A stretch of DNA of 64,000 nt from Saccharothrix luteola (GTDB lineage: Bacteria > Actinomycetota > Actinomycetes > Mycobacteriales > Pseudonocardiaceae), in contig NZ_JAJHUO010000007.1 of NCBI RefSeq assembly GCF_020859565.1, positions 266,976 through 330,975 of the forward strand. The letters are read 5' to 3'. Below are positions 8,916 through 16,821 of the stretch, one piece after another (positions within the stretch are counted from its first letter, which is position 1; every line of letters starts with the position of its first letter). The translations under genes were made by a program, and so were the position numbers. The notes under the pieces are model-generated. The model worked only from the letters and a program-made list of their open reading frames with translations, was not told the DNA's origin and made no database searches.

Positions 8916-9053
8916 GGTTCATCCCCCTGTGGATCATGACGAGCACTCGGCGTGCAGGCTAAGGGGAGTCCACCGCAGCCACGTGGGCGGGCGCATCGGA
9001 CCGCGGTCTGACCGGCCGCCAGACCAAGGTCGTACGGGCACCGGCCGAAAGTC

Positions 9054-9079
9054 GGGGACGCGCCTTAAGGCACGTCCCC
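9054..9079 (-). terminator. Palindromic hairpin after the DUF397 gene
   Basis: GGGGACG-c-GCCTTAAGGC-a-CGTCCCC is a 26-bp dyad with one non-matching pair, centred on TTAA. It begins about 20 bp past the DUF397 stop (minus strand), so a terminator is the simplest reading. The near-perfect symmetry also allows a protein-binding site. Confidence 0.6.
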
Positions 9080-9099
9080 GAGGTGAACGGGCCGGCACG

Positions 9100-9291
9100 T
9101 CACCGGGTGTCGAATGCGCCGTTCTTCGCGCTGCCCACGAATCGGGACCACTGCGCGAAACCGAAGCCCAACTCGCCGCGGGTTCGGTTCTTCGAATCAC
9201 GCACACCGGCGCCGTTCGGGTCGAGCGCGATTTCCACGCACTCCGGACCACCCGCGGACGACCACGTGCTCTTGCGCCACTGGCGTTGCAT
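9100..9291 (-). CDS. DUF397 domain protein
   Basis: A 63-residue protein consisting of one DUF397 domain: WRKSTWSSAGGPECVEIA at the N-terminus, a GAGVRDSKNR-type turn, and FAQWSRFV near the C-terminus. DUF397 proteins are small actinobacterial partners encoded next to XRE/DUF5753 regulators; the pairs behave as regulatory (in part toxin-antitoxin-like) modules in development, as with WhiJ- and AbaA-like clusters in Streptomyces. It starts 17 bp after the regulator's stop with GAGGTG upstream, so the two genes are cotranscribed. Confidence 0.9.
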   Translation of the reverse strand: MQRQWRKSTWSSAGGPECVEIALDPNGAGVRDSKNRTRGELGFGFAQWSRFVGSAKNGAFDTR

Positions 9292-9308
9292 GGCAGTTCA
9301 CCTCGGAT

Positions 9309-10157
9309 TCAGGCGAGCTCGCGCGCCACCCGCCCGATCAGCGCGGACGAGGCGGCCGGGTCGAGCGATTCGGCGCTGAGCCGTGCGAACATGTCGGAAT
9401 ACCTGGCGATGTCCGAGGGCTGTTCCCAATAGACGTCGCCCCTCGGACTTTCGATGTATACCACGGCCGGATCCGACTGCTCGGGAAACGACAGGATGAC
9501 GAACGGACCGTCCATCGCAGCGTGACCGCCCGCCTCGAAAGAGGCCACCTGCAGAGTGATGTTCGACAGTTCTCCGACCTCGTTGAGTCGCGCCAGCTGC
9601 TCGGCCATCACCTCCGGGCCGCCTACCAACCTCCGCAGGGCTGCCTCGTCCACGACCGCGTGCAGGGACAGCGGGTCGTCCTCCAGCAGCAGCGCCTGGC
9701 GGGCCTTGCGCAGCTCCACCCGGCGGTCCACCTCGGCCGGCGCGGCGTCCGGCAGCACGGCCCGGATCAACGCCCTGGTGTACGCCTCGGTCTGGAGCAG
9801 GCCGGGCACCATGAGGCCCTGGTAGGTGCGCACCCACTCGGCGTCGGCCTCGAACCCGACGTACCGGCCGGGCGCGATGTCGCCGAACTCGTCCCACCAC
9901 GCCCGGCGCCGCGCGTCACGGGCCAGCTGCACGAGCTCTTCCGACGTGGCCCGGTCGGCGCCGTAGGCCGAGAGCATGTCGCGGACGTCGCGCGGGGTGA
10001 CGCCGACGCGGCCGGTCTCGATGCGGCTGATCTTGGACGCCGAGCACTCCAGCCGCTCGGCGACGTCCTCGATGGTGAGGTCGGCCGCCTCGCGCAGCCT
10101 CCGAAGCTCGCTGACCAGCCGTCGCTTGCGCAGCGTCGGGCTGCTGCCCCGTGGCAT
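9309..10157 (-). CDS. XRE-family regulator with DUF5753 domain
   Basis: A 282-residue protein. Residues about 12-70 form a lambda-repressor-like HTH (LRRLREAADLTIEDVAERLECSASKISRIETG). The rest is the DUF5753 domain (WWDEFGDIAPGRYVGFEADA; YQGLMVPGLLQTEAYTRALI; VVYIESPRGDVYWE), a likely ligand- or partner-binding module. The ATG was chosen because GAAAGG precedes it by seven bases. It forms a pair with the downstream DUF397 gene. A perfect dyad (10252-10264) lies in the promoter region shared with the divergent gene, a plausible autoregulatory site. Confidence 0.92.
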   Translation of the reverse strand: MPRGSSPTLRKRRLVSELRRLREAADLTIEDVAERLECSASKISRIETGRVGVTPRDVRDMLSAYGADRATSEELVQLARDARRRAWWDEFGDIAPGRYVGFEADAEWVRTYQGLMVPGLLQTEAYTRALIRAVLPDAAPAEVDRRVELRKARQALLLEDDPLSLHAVVDEAALRRLVGGPEVMAEQLARLNEVGELSNITLQVASFEAGGHAAMDGPFVILSFPEQSDPAVVYIESPRGDVYWEQPSDIARYSDMFARLSAESLDPAASSALIGRVARELA

Positions 10158-10251
10158 CCGGACACCTTTCGTCGACGGCCCCGACCCGGGGGCCGCGGTC
10201 CAGTCTGTGGGCGGGCGCGGACCAAGCAAAGTGACGTCATCCATTCGTGTA

Positions 10252-10264
10252 CTGCAACTTGCAG
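10252..10264. promoter_or_regulatory. Dyad between XRE regulator and divergent gene
   Basis: CTGCAA-c-TTGCAG is a perfect 13-bp palindrome 95 bp upstream of the XRE gene and 61 bp upstream of the divergent gene. Its size and place suit an operator for the adjacent XRE protein. Binding is inference. Confidence 0.4.
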
Positions 10265-10324
10265 AGGGCCGGACGCGGTAACAGGCTGCGTGCAGCACAC
10301 CGCCCCAGGGAAGGAGCGCTGAAG

Positions 10325-10648
10325 GTGTCCACCACCGTCTTCAGCCAGCTCGACCGGTCCCTCCGAGAACACCTGGCCACGCTGGTCCGCCTCGCGTCGA
10401 TCGGCGACGACGAGACGGCGGTCGAGCTGGCCCGCTGCGAGCTGCCCAGGGTGGTGACCGCCGTCAAGGCGCTGCTCGACGAGCACACGCCCGACGAGCA
10501 CGGCCGCTGCCCGACGTGCCGCACCCGCCGCTTCCGCCGCCGCCTGCCCTCGCCGTGCCGGGCGTACCTCGGCGCGCAGCTGGCGCTGACCGTCGGCGGC
10601 GACGAGCCGTCCGGCAACCACCGCAAGCACCTGCGCAGCGTCGGCTAG
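10325..10648 (+). CDS. Small hypothetical protein with CxxC motif
   Basis: A 107-residue protein starting at a GTG (VSTTVFSQLDRSLREHLATL) placed eight bases after AAGGAG. The first 65 residues are predicted helical and rich in Leu/Ala. Then HGRCPTCRTRRFRRRLPSPC gives a CPTC pair with a third Cys, resembling a partial zinc ribbon, in a strongly basic stretch. Proteins of this layout are common beside XRE/DUF397 genes in Pseudonocardiales, and it is divergently transcribed from such a pair here. The function is unknown; zinc-dependent nucleic-acid contact is possible. Confidence 0.65.
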   Translation: MSTTVFSQLDRSLREHLATLVRLASIGDDETAVELARCELPRVVTAVKALLDEHTPDEHGRCPTCRTRRFRRRLPSPCRAYLGAQLALTVGGDEPSGNHRKHLRSVG

Positions 10649-10777
10649 CCCAGCTCGGTCGGGCGACGCGCCTCCCCCGCAAATCGAGCCCCACCAGCGC
10701 CGCCCGACCTGCCCCCGAGCCCGACGCCGGACCGGCCACGCACCCCCGACCGAGGCCGGTCCGCCGTCGAGGCTCGG

Positions 10778-10820
10778 CACGGGGTGGGGGGGCCGGGGGG
10801 GGGGGCCCCCCCACCCCGTG
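10778..10820. terminator. 17-bp perfect inverted repeat with nine-G loop
   Basis: CACGGGGTGGGGGGGCC (10778-10794) is repeated exactly inverted at 10804-10820, enclosing nine consecutive G residues. It sits between two convergent genes, 130 bp after one stop and 102 bp after the other, so a bidirectional terminator is the simplest role. The plus strand could also fold as a G-quadruplex. Homopolymer runs of this kind are prone to sequencing error, so the loop length may be inexact. Confidence 0.65.
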
Positions 10821-10921
10821 TTGAATTGCCGCTGCTCCGCAGACGGCGGGCGAGGTCGCCGGGAAGTCGACCTCGCGGATCGGGTGCGACCGGTGCGGGC
10901 TATGCGGTGGGGGGCAAGGGG

Positions 10922-13126
10922 TTAGGCGTAGACCGGTTCCAGGCCGTCGTGGTCGGGGTCGACCAGGTAGACGCGGGCGGCGGAGATGTCGAAGTACATG
11001 CCGACCAGGCGCAGTGAGCGCGTGGCCACCGCTTCGCGCACGCTCGGGTAGGCCATGAGGTTGTCCAGTTGTTGCGCCACGTTCGCGACCGAGAGCCGTT
11101 CCACCACCGGTAGGTCGGATTCGGCCGCGTGGAAGCGGATCAGGCTCGGCTCGACCGCCTTCAGCCACGTGTGCAGCTGCGTGCCCGGCCGCGTCGAGCC
11201 GTGCACCACCGCCTTCATCGCGCCGCAGTCCGAGTGCCCGCACACCGCGATCGTCTCGACCGCCAGCACCTCCACCGCGTACTCGATCGCCGCGCCCACG
11301 GAGTCGTCGCCGTCCAGCGGCACCAGGTTGCCGATGTTGCGCACGCAGAACAGGTCGCCCGGCCCGCTCGTGGTGATCAGGTTGGGCACCACGCGGGAGT
11401 CGGCGCACGTGATGAACAGCTGCCGCGGGCGTTGGCCTCGCGCGGCCAGCTCCGCCAGGAACGGGCGGACCAACGGCGCGGTGGTGCGCTCGAACTCGCG
11501 CATGCCGCGGATCATCGGGTCGACGTCGGCGCGCGGCCGGGGCAGGGTGACGTGCCGGTGGCGCTGCCAGTGCGACCACGGCGCGAACCACCTCGGCAAC
11601 GGCGACAGCGGCGTCTTGCGCAGCGCCGGGATGCCCTTCCTGGCCTTGCTGAACCACGTGTCGTGCACCTCGTCCACCTCGACGTGGCCGCCCAGCCGCT
11701 CGTAGCCGACGCGCCAGTCGTCGATCGCCTCGAACGCGCCGTGGTCGAGGAAGTCGATGTGCAGCTCCAGCACCACGCGCTGCCCCAGCGGGATGGCGCG
11801 CAGCCCGCGCACCAGCCGCCCGGCGCCGAAGAACACCAGCGAGCCGCGGATCACCACGCGCCAGCCGTCGGGCTCCTGCTCGACGCGCACCGAGGCGCGG
11901 GTCAGCCGGTGCAGCGACCGCAACGCCGCCACCGCGACGCCCAGCAGCACGCCTTCCACCAGCCCGAGCACGAGCACGCCCACCACCGTGACCGCGTACG
12001 CGGAGAACTCGCCGTGCCGCCACAACGCCTGCATCCGGCGCACGCTCACCAGCCGGAGACCCACCACCAGCAGCACGCCGGCCAACGCCGCCAACGGGAT
12101 CAGCTCCAGCACCCAGCCGAGCGCGAGCACGAACACCGCGATCCACGCACCGTGCAGCACGGTCGACGCGCGGGTCCGCGCGCCCGCGGCGACGTTGGTC
12201 GAGCCGCGCGCGATGCCGCCGGCGATCGGCAGCCCGCCCAGCGCACCCGTGACGACGTTGGCGGCGCCCTGCGCGATCAGCTCCCGGTCGAGGTCCGCGC
12301 GCGGCCCGGCGTGCAGCTTGTCGACCGCGACGGCGGACAGCAGCGATTCCATGCTGGCCACCACGGCCACGGTGAGCACCGCGAACGCGATCCCGCCGAA
12401 GCCGCCGACCGGCAGTTCCGGCAGCACGATTTGGCTGAACACCTCACCGGGCAGGTCGACCCGGGCCACGTCGAACCCCATCGTCGCGACCGTCGCGACC
12501 AGCACCGCCACCAGCGGCGCGGGCACGACCGAGGCGCGCGGCACCCGCGGCCACAGCACCAGCGCGGCCACCGCCAGCGCGCCGACGAGGACGGCCGACC
12601 ACGCCACCTCCATGGTGGCCACCTTGGCGACGTTGTCCAGGACCGAGGTGGCCGTGGCGCCGCCGAGCACGACGGCGAGCTGCCCGATCGCGATGCTCAA
12701 GCCGATGCCCGCCAGCATCCCGTGCACCACCGCGGGCGAGAGGGACAGCGCCATCCGGCCGAGCTTGGCCAGGCCGAACAGGAGTTGCACGGCGCCCGCG
12801 GCGAGCGTGATGGCCGCGGTGGCGGGCCAGCCGTACTCGGCGACGAGTCCGCCGGTGATCACCACCAAGCCGGTGGCGGCGCCGCTGATCTGCAACGGCG
12901 CGCCGGACAGGGAGCCTGCCACGATGCCGCCGACGACGCCGGAGATCAGCCCGGCCATCAGGGGCGCGCCGACCGCGGCGGCGACGCCGAGCGAGAGCGG
13001 CACGGCGACCAGGAACACCACGACGGAGGCAGGCAGGTCGTGGCGAAGAACGCCGGCGAGACCGCCCGGAGGACCTGCCGTGGTGTGCTCGCCCGCGTGG
13101 GACTTGTTGGGGCGCGGTCGGTTCAT
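10922..13126 (-). CDS. SulP-family anion transporter fused to beta-carbonic anhydrase
   Basis: A 734-residue fusion. Residues about 25-410 are a SulP/SLC26 transporter (HDLPASVVVFLVAVPLSLGVA, then ten or more hydrophobic segments); about 410-510 is a STAS-like cytoplasmic domain; about 540-734 is a beta-class carbonic anhydrase. The zinc site is complete: C574-x-D576-x-R578 in ITCADSR, and H631-x2-C634 in CGHSDC. Such fusions probably couple bicarbonate or sulfate movement to CO2 hydration at the inner membrane face. The ATG at 13126 has AAAGGA seven bases upstream, preferred over one seven codons earlier. A short candidate leader ORF lies upstream. Confidence 0.92.
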   Translation of the reverse strand: MNRPRPNKSHAGEHTTAGPPGGLAGVLRHDLPASVVVFLVAVPLSLGVAAAVGAPLMAGLISGVVGGIVAGSLSGAPLQISGAATGLVVITGGLVAEYGWPATAAITLAAGAVQLLFGLAKLGRMALSLSPAVVHGMLAGIGLSIAIGQLAVVLGGATATSVLDNVAKVATMEVAWSAVLVGALAVAALVLWPRVPRASVVPAPLVAVLVATVATMGFDVARVDLPGEVFSQIVLPELPVGGFGGIAFAVLTVAVVASMESLLSAVAVDKLHAGPRADLDRELIAQGAANVVTGALGGLPIAGGIARGSTNVAAGARTRASTVLHGAWIAVFVLALGWVLELIPLAALAGVLLVVGLRLVSVRRMQALWRHGEFSAYAVTVVGVLVLGLVEGVLLGVAVAALRSLHRLTRASVRVEQEPDGWRVVIRGSLVFFGAGRLVRGLRAIPLGQRVVLELHIDFLDHGAFEAIDDWRVGYERLGGHVEVDEVHDTWFSKARKGIPALRKTPLSPLPRWFAPWSHWQRHRHVTLPRPRADVDPMIRGMREFERTTAPLVRPFLAELAARGQRPRQLFITCADSRVVPNLITTSGPGDLFCVRNIGNLVPLDGDDSVGAAIEYAVEVLAVETIAVCGHSDCGAMKAVVHGSTRPGTQLHTWLKAVEPSLIRFHAAESDLPVVERLSVANVAQQLDNLMAYPSVREAVATRSLRLVGMYFDISAARVYLVDPDHDGLEPVYA

Positions 13127-13198
13127 GTCGGGTCCTTTCGAGCGCAAGGGGTCGTCGCCCCACGCGGCGCGCGGGGTGTCGTCGATCGCAGAGGGGGC

Positions 13199-13285
13199 CT
13201 AGCGCCGTGCTAAGGGCGGCAGGAGGCGCGGCCAGAAGGCGTCGAGTCGGAACTCGGCCCCGGCGCGGTGGTGAGGGTTCGCCAC
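13199..13285 (-). CDS. Candidate 28-residue leader peptide upstream of SulP fusion
   Basis: A GTG seven bases after a full GGAGG opens a 28-codon frame that begins VANPHHRAGAEF and ends LLPPLARR, 72 bp before the SulP-fusion start. The frame stays open upstream to an ATG at 13357 without a clear Shine-Dalgarno, adding Cys/Arg/His-rich residues. A translated leader controlling the transporter, or a free small protein, are both possible. There is no homology evidence. The remainder of the 314-bp intergenic region (13127-13440) shows nothing else I can support. Confidence 0.35.
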   Translation of the reverse strand: MANPHHRAGAEFRLDAFWPRLLPPLARR

Positions 13286-13440
13286 GGTGGCACCTCCGTG
13301 TCGGCACAGGGGAACGTGTCGGCACAGCCCGCGTCGCACAGGTCGCGTCCACACCATGATGACTGAGGAAGTGCCCGCTCTGACAGCGGATCCACCCGGT
13401 CGTGTTGATCACGAGCGGGGCGTCACCCCTGGTGACGGAC

Positions 13441-14058
13441 CTACCGGCCGACGGCGGCGTAGGCGCGGCCGACCGCGACCGCGCCGGCGCACAGTCCGAT
13501 GAGGACGGCCGCCACCTGGCCCACGGCGGCGAACTCCGGCACGGCGCCGAACCACTCCGCGCCCGCCAACGGGTACGCGAGGAGCAGCGCCAACCACGGC
13601 ACGCGCAGCACCACCGGCCCCAACACGGTGATGCCGCCGGCCGCGGCGCACGCCACGTAACCGGGACCGACGTCGACCACGTCGGTGAGATCGATCGGGT
13701 AGACACCCGAAGAGATGACGAACGCCGTCACGAACGTCGCGCCGACGTGTCCCGCGAGGACGACCGCCGCCGCGCGCCACGGCCCCGCCTCGCGTTCCAG
13801 CACGCCGAGGCAGACCGCCACGCCGACCAGGGCCAGCCCGGTGGCCACGAGGCCGTCGCCCGCGGGGTCGAGCACGAACGCGCTGCCCAGCAACGCGTTG
13901 ACCGGGTGGTCGTCGAGGTTGGCCGCGTTCGTGCTCAGCGATTCCCGCACCTGCGCCGACATCCCGTCGGCGAACACGAACCGCGTCAGCAGCGCGAGCA
14001 CCGCCACGGCCGACAGGTAGCCGGCCGTGACGGGGTGGCGGCGGAAGCGTTCACGCAC
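13441..14058 (-). CDS. Rhomboid-like integral membrane protein
   Basis: A 205-residue protein with about six membrane segments after a basic N-terminus (RERFRRHPVTAGYLSAVAVLALLTRFVF). The arrangement and the GHVGATFVTAF segment resemble rhomboid-like proteins of actinobacteria. The catalytic GxSG serine of active rhomboid proteases is not visible; the corresponding stretch reads GYVACAAAGG. It is therefore probably a non-proteolytic relative. It starts at a GTG, lies 24 bp downstream of the gnd stop on the same strand, and a small dyad (TCTCAAG/CTTGAGA, 14081-14100) overlaps that stop. Confidence 0.75.
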   Translation of the reverse strand: MRERFRRHPVTAGYLSAVAVLALLTRFVFADGMSAQVRESLSTNAANLDDHPVNALLGSAFVLDPAGDGLVATGLALVGVAVCLGVLEREAGPWRAAAVVLAGHVGATFVTAFVISSGVYPIDLTDVVDVGPGYVACAAAGGITVLGPVVLRVPWLALLLAYPLAGAEWFGAVPEFAAVGQVAAVLIGLCAGAVAVGRAYAAVGR

Positions 14059-14082
14059 CCGGCCATGATCGGGCCGGTGGTC

Positions 14083-15522
14083 TCAAGCGTCCACTTGAGA
14101 CCTGTCACCCGACCAGAGGGTGTGGAAGCTGCCCTCGCGGTCGGTGCGGCGGTAGGTGTGCGCGCCGAAGAAGTCGCGCAGGCCCTGGATCAGCGACGCG
14201 GGCAGCCGCTCGGACCGCAGCCCGTCGTAGTACGCCAGCGCGGACACGAAGCCGGGCGCGGGCACGCCCGCGGTCACCGCCTTCACCACGACGCGCCGCC
14301 ACGCCGCCTCGGCCGACTTGACCGCGTCGCGGAAGTAGTCGTCGACGAGCAGGGACGCCAGCTCCGGCGCCTTGTCGTAGGCCTCGCGGATGCGGTCGAG
14401 GAACCGGGCCCGGATGATGCAGCCGCCGCGCCAGATCGTGGCCATCGCGCCCAGGTCGAGGTCCCAGCCGTACTCGGCGCTCGCCGCGCGCATCTGGTCG
14501 AAGCCCTGCGCGTACGCCACGACCTTCGACGCGTACAGCGCCTGCCGCACGTCCTCGACCAGCGAGCCGTCCGCGTCGCCCGCGACCTCGGCGGGCCCGA
14601 ACGCCGACCGCACGGCCTGCCGCTGACCCGCCCGCCCGGACAGCGACCTCGCGAACACCGCCTCCGCGATGCCGGTCACCGGCACGCCCAGCTCCAGCGC
14701 CTCCTGCACGGTCCAGCGGCCGGTGCCCTTCTGCTCGGCCTCGTCCGCGATCACGTCCACCAGGGCGGCGCCGGTCTCGACGTCCACGTGGCCGAGCACC
14801 TCGGCGGTGATCTCCACCAGGTAGGACTCCAGGTCACCGGTGTTCCAGCCGCGGAACACCTCGGCGACCTCGGCGGGCGCCATGCCGCCGACCCGGTGCA
14901 GCAGGTCGTAGGCCTCGGCGATGAGCTGCATGTCGGCGTACTCGATGCCGTTGTGCACCATCTTCACGAAGTGCCCGGCGCCGTCCGGCCCGACGTGCAC
15001 GCAGCACGGCACGCCGTCGACCTTGGCCGCGATGTCCTCCAGCACCGACCCGAGGTGCTGGTAGGACTCCTTCGAACCGCCCGGCATGATCGACGGGCCG
15101 TTGAGCGCGCCTTCCTCGCCGCCGGAGATGCCCGCGCCGACGAAGTGCAGCCCGGCCTCCTTCAGCGCGGCCTCGCGGCGACGGGTGTCGGCGTAGTGGG
15201 CGTTGCCGCCGTCGATCACCATGTCGCCGGGCTCCAGCAGGGGCACGAGCTCGTCGATGACGGCGTCGGTGGGACCGCCCGCCTTGACCATGATGATGAT
15301 CTGGCGGGGCGTCTGGAGGCTCGCGACGAGCTCTTCCAGCGTCTCGGCGGGCACGAAGTCGCCCTCGTGGCCGTGGTCGGCGATCAGCGCTTTGGTGCGG
15401 GCGTGGCTGCGGTTGTGCACGGCGACGCGGTAGCCGTGCCGGGCGAGGTTGCGCGCCAGGTTGCTGCCCATGACGGCGAGCCCGGTGACGGCGATCCGCG
15501 CGGGTGCCTCGGAGGTGGTCAT
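14083..15522 (-). CDS. gnd: 6-phosphogluconate dehydrogenase, decarboxylating
   Basis: Oxidises 6-phosphogluconate to ribulose-5-phosphate and CO2 with NADP+, in the cytoplasmic oxidative pentose phosphate pathway. At 479 residues it is the usual long (homodimeric) form. The Rossmann motif GLAVMGSNLARNLA is at the N-terminus, followed by the substrate signature ISGGEEGALNGPSIMPGG and the catalytic HFVKMVHNGIEYADMQ stretch; the C-terminus has GLRDFFGAHTYRR. The ATG start lacks a strong Shine-Dalgarno. It is divergent from the LacI regulator gene, with 123 bp between. Confidence 0.95.
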   Translation of the reverse strand: MTTSEAPARIAVTGLAVMGSNLARNLARHGYRVAVHNRSHARTKALIADHGHEGDFVPAETLEELVASLQTPRQIIIMVKAGGPTDAVIDELVPLLEPGDMVIDGGNAHYADTRRREAALKEAGLHFVGAGISGGEEGALNGPSIMPGGSKESYQHLGSVLEDIAAKVDGVPCCVHVGPDGAGHFVKMVHNGIEYADMQLIAEAYDLLHRVGGMAPAEVAEVFRGWNTGDLESYLVEITAEVLGHVDVETGAALVDVIADEAEQKGTGRWTVQEALELGVPVTGIAEAVFARSLSGRAGQRQAVRSAFGPAEVAGDADGSLVEDVRQALYASKVVAYAQGFDQMRAASAEYGWDLDLGAMATIWRGGCIIRARFLDRIREAYDKAPELASLLVDDYFRDAVKSAEAAWRRVVVKAVTAGVPAPGFVSALAYYDGLRSERLPASLIQGLRDFFGAHTYRRTDREGSFHTLWSGDRSQVDA

Positions 15523-15645
15523 CTGCACAGCCTGCCGAAATCCTCGCCCGCGCGCACCTGTGTGGCACCCCTCAACGCCCACTGCGCCGTACGCGGCCGG
15601 CCGCGCTGTAACATCGTGAAACGCCAGTGGAACAGGGGGACGGGG

Positions 15646-16653
15646 ATGGCCAGGGCGACGGTGCGGGACGTGGCGCGGGCGACCGGGCTTTCCATCGCCA
15701 CGGTGTCGCGCGTACTCAACGGTCAGACCAACGTCGCCGAGCACACCCGCGAGCTGGTGCTGCGCGCCGTGGCCGGGTTGGGCGCGGAGGCGCCGCGGGC
15801 ACGGGGCGCGAAGCCGACCGGCCCCATCTACGTGCGCTGCCCGTACCTGCTCACCGACTACTTCGGGCTGATCGTCTCCAGCGTCGCCGAGACGGTGGCC
15901 CTGCACCACCGCCAGGTCGTGCTCAGCGCGGGCGTGTCGGCGCAGCGGGAGTCCGCGCTGCCCGGTCTGGCGGCCCGCGCGGACGTGGGCGGCGCGATCC
16001 TGATCCTGCCGCCGGAGCCGGCCGAGGAGCTGGTCCGGCTGCGGGACCGCCGGTTCCCGTTCGTGGTGGTCGACCCGCGCACCGAGCTGCCGCGCGACGT
16101 GGCGTCGGTGTCGGCGGCGCACTTCTCGGGCGCGCGGCGGCTGATGGCGCACCTGGTGGAGCTGGGCCACCGGCGGATCGGGATCATCGGCGGCCCCGGC
16201 GACTGGCTGGCCAGCGACGGCAGGCTCGCCGGGTACGCGGCGGCGTTGTCCGACGTCGGCGTGCTGCCGTCGGCGGAGCTGCTGCGGCACGTGGACGAGC
16301 CGACCGAGGAGAACGGCTTCCTGGTCGCCCGCGACCTGCTCGGCCTCGCGGACCGGCCGACGGCGCTGGTCGCGTTCAACGACAAGATGGCCGTCGGCGC
16401 GCTGCGGGCGGCCCGCGAGCAAGGTCTCGACGTGCCGCGCGACGTGTCCGTCGCCGGCTTCGACGACCTCGACCTCAGCCGTGCCACCCGGCCGGAGCTG
16501 ACCACCGTGCGGCAGCCGTTGCAGGAAATGGGCCGACTGGCCGTGACCCTGCTGATGCGGCTGCTCGACCGGCACGAGCTGGAGGCGCTGCACGTCGAAC
16601 TGGCCACGGAACTCGTGGTCAGGGCGTCCACCGGGCCCGCGCCGCGCCGCTGA
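15646..16653 (+). CDS. LacI-family transcriptional regulator
   Basis: A 335-residue repressor-type protein. Residues 1-45 are the LacI HTH (TVRDVARATGLSIATVSRVLNG), but the hinge region that follows is shortened and Ala/Arg-rich. The remainder is a periplasmic-binding-protein-like sensor (IGIIGGPGDWLASDGRLAGY; VAFNDKMAVGALRAAREQG; VSVAGFDDLDLSRATRPELTTV). GGGGGACGGGG precedes the ATG. It lies 168 bp upstream of the GH30 glycosidase gene on the same strand and divergent from gnd, so control of the glycosidase is likely. The effector sugar is unknown. Confidence 0.92.
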   Translation: MARATVRDVARATGLSIATVSRVLNGQTNVAEHTRELVLRAVAGLGAEAPRARGAKPTGPIYVRCPYLLTDYFGLIVSSVAETVALHHRQVVLSAGVSAQRESALPGLAARADVGGAILILPPEPAEELVRLRDRRFPFVVVDPRTELPRDVASVSAAHFSGARRLMAHLVELGHRRIGIIGGPGDWLASDGRLAGYAAALSDVGVLPSAELLRHVDEPTEENGFLVARDLLGLADRPTALVAFNDKMAVGALRAAREQGLDVPRDVSVAGFDDLDLSRATRPELTTVRQPLQEMGRLAVTLLMRLLDRHELEALHVELATELVVRASTGPAPRR

Positions 16654-16821
16654 CGGCCGGCGCCCTTCACGGTATTTACCGGTATCCACCGGCTGTCACC
16701 GCACGACCTTGACACCGGTTCGGCAGCATTGTTTCCTTTCACCTGCGGACAAGTTCCACAAATGTTCCAGTTTGTTACAGAGTGCCGACCCCTGCCCACA
16801 ACGTCGTGAAAGGAGTCCGTG

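Noticed and set aside
13210..13395. 61-codon Cys-containing frame overlapping the candidate leader
   Set aside because: No ribosome-binding site; the overlapping frame with GGAGG is the better candidate.
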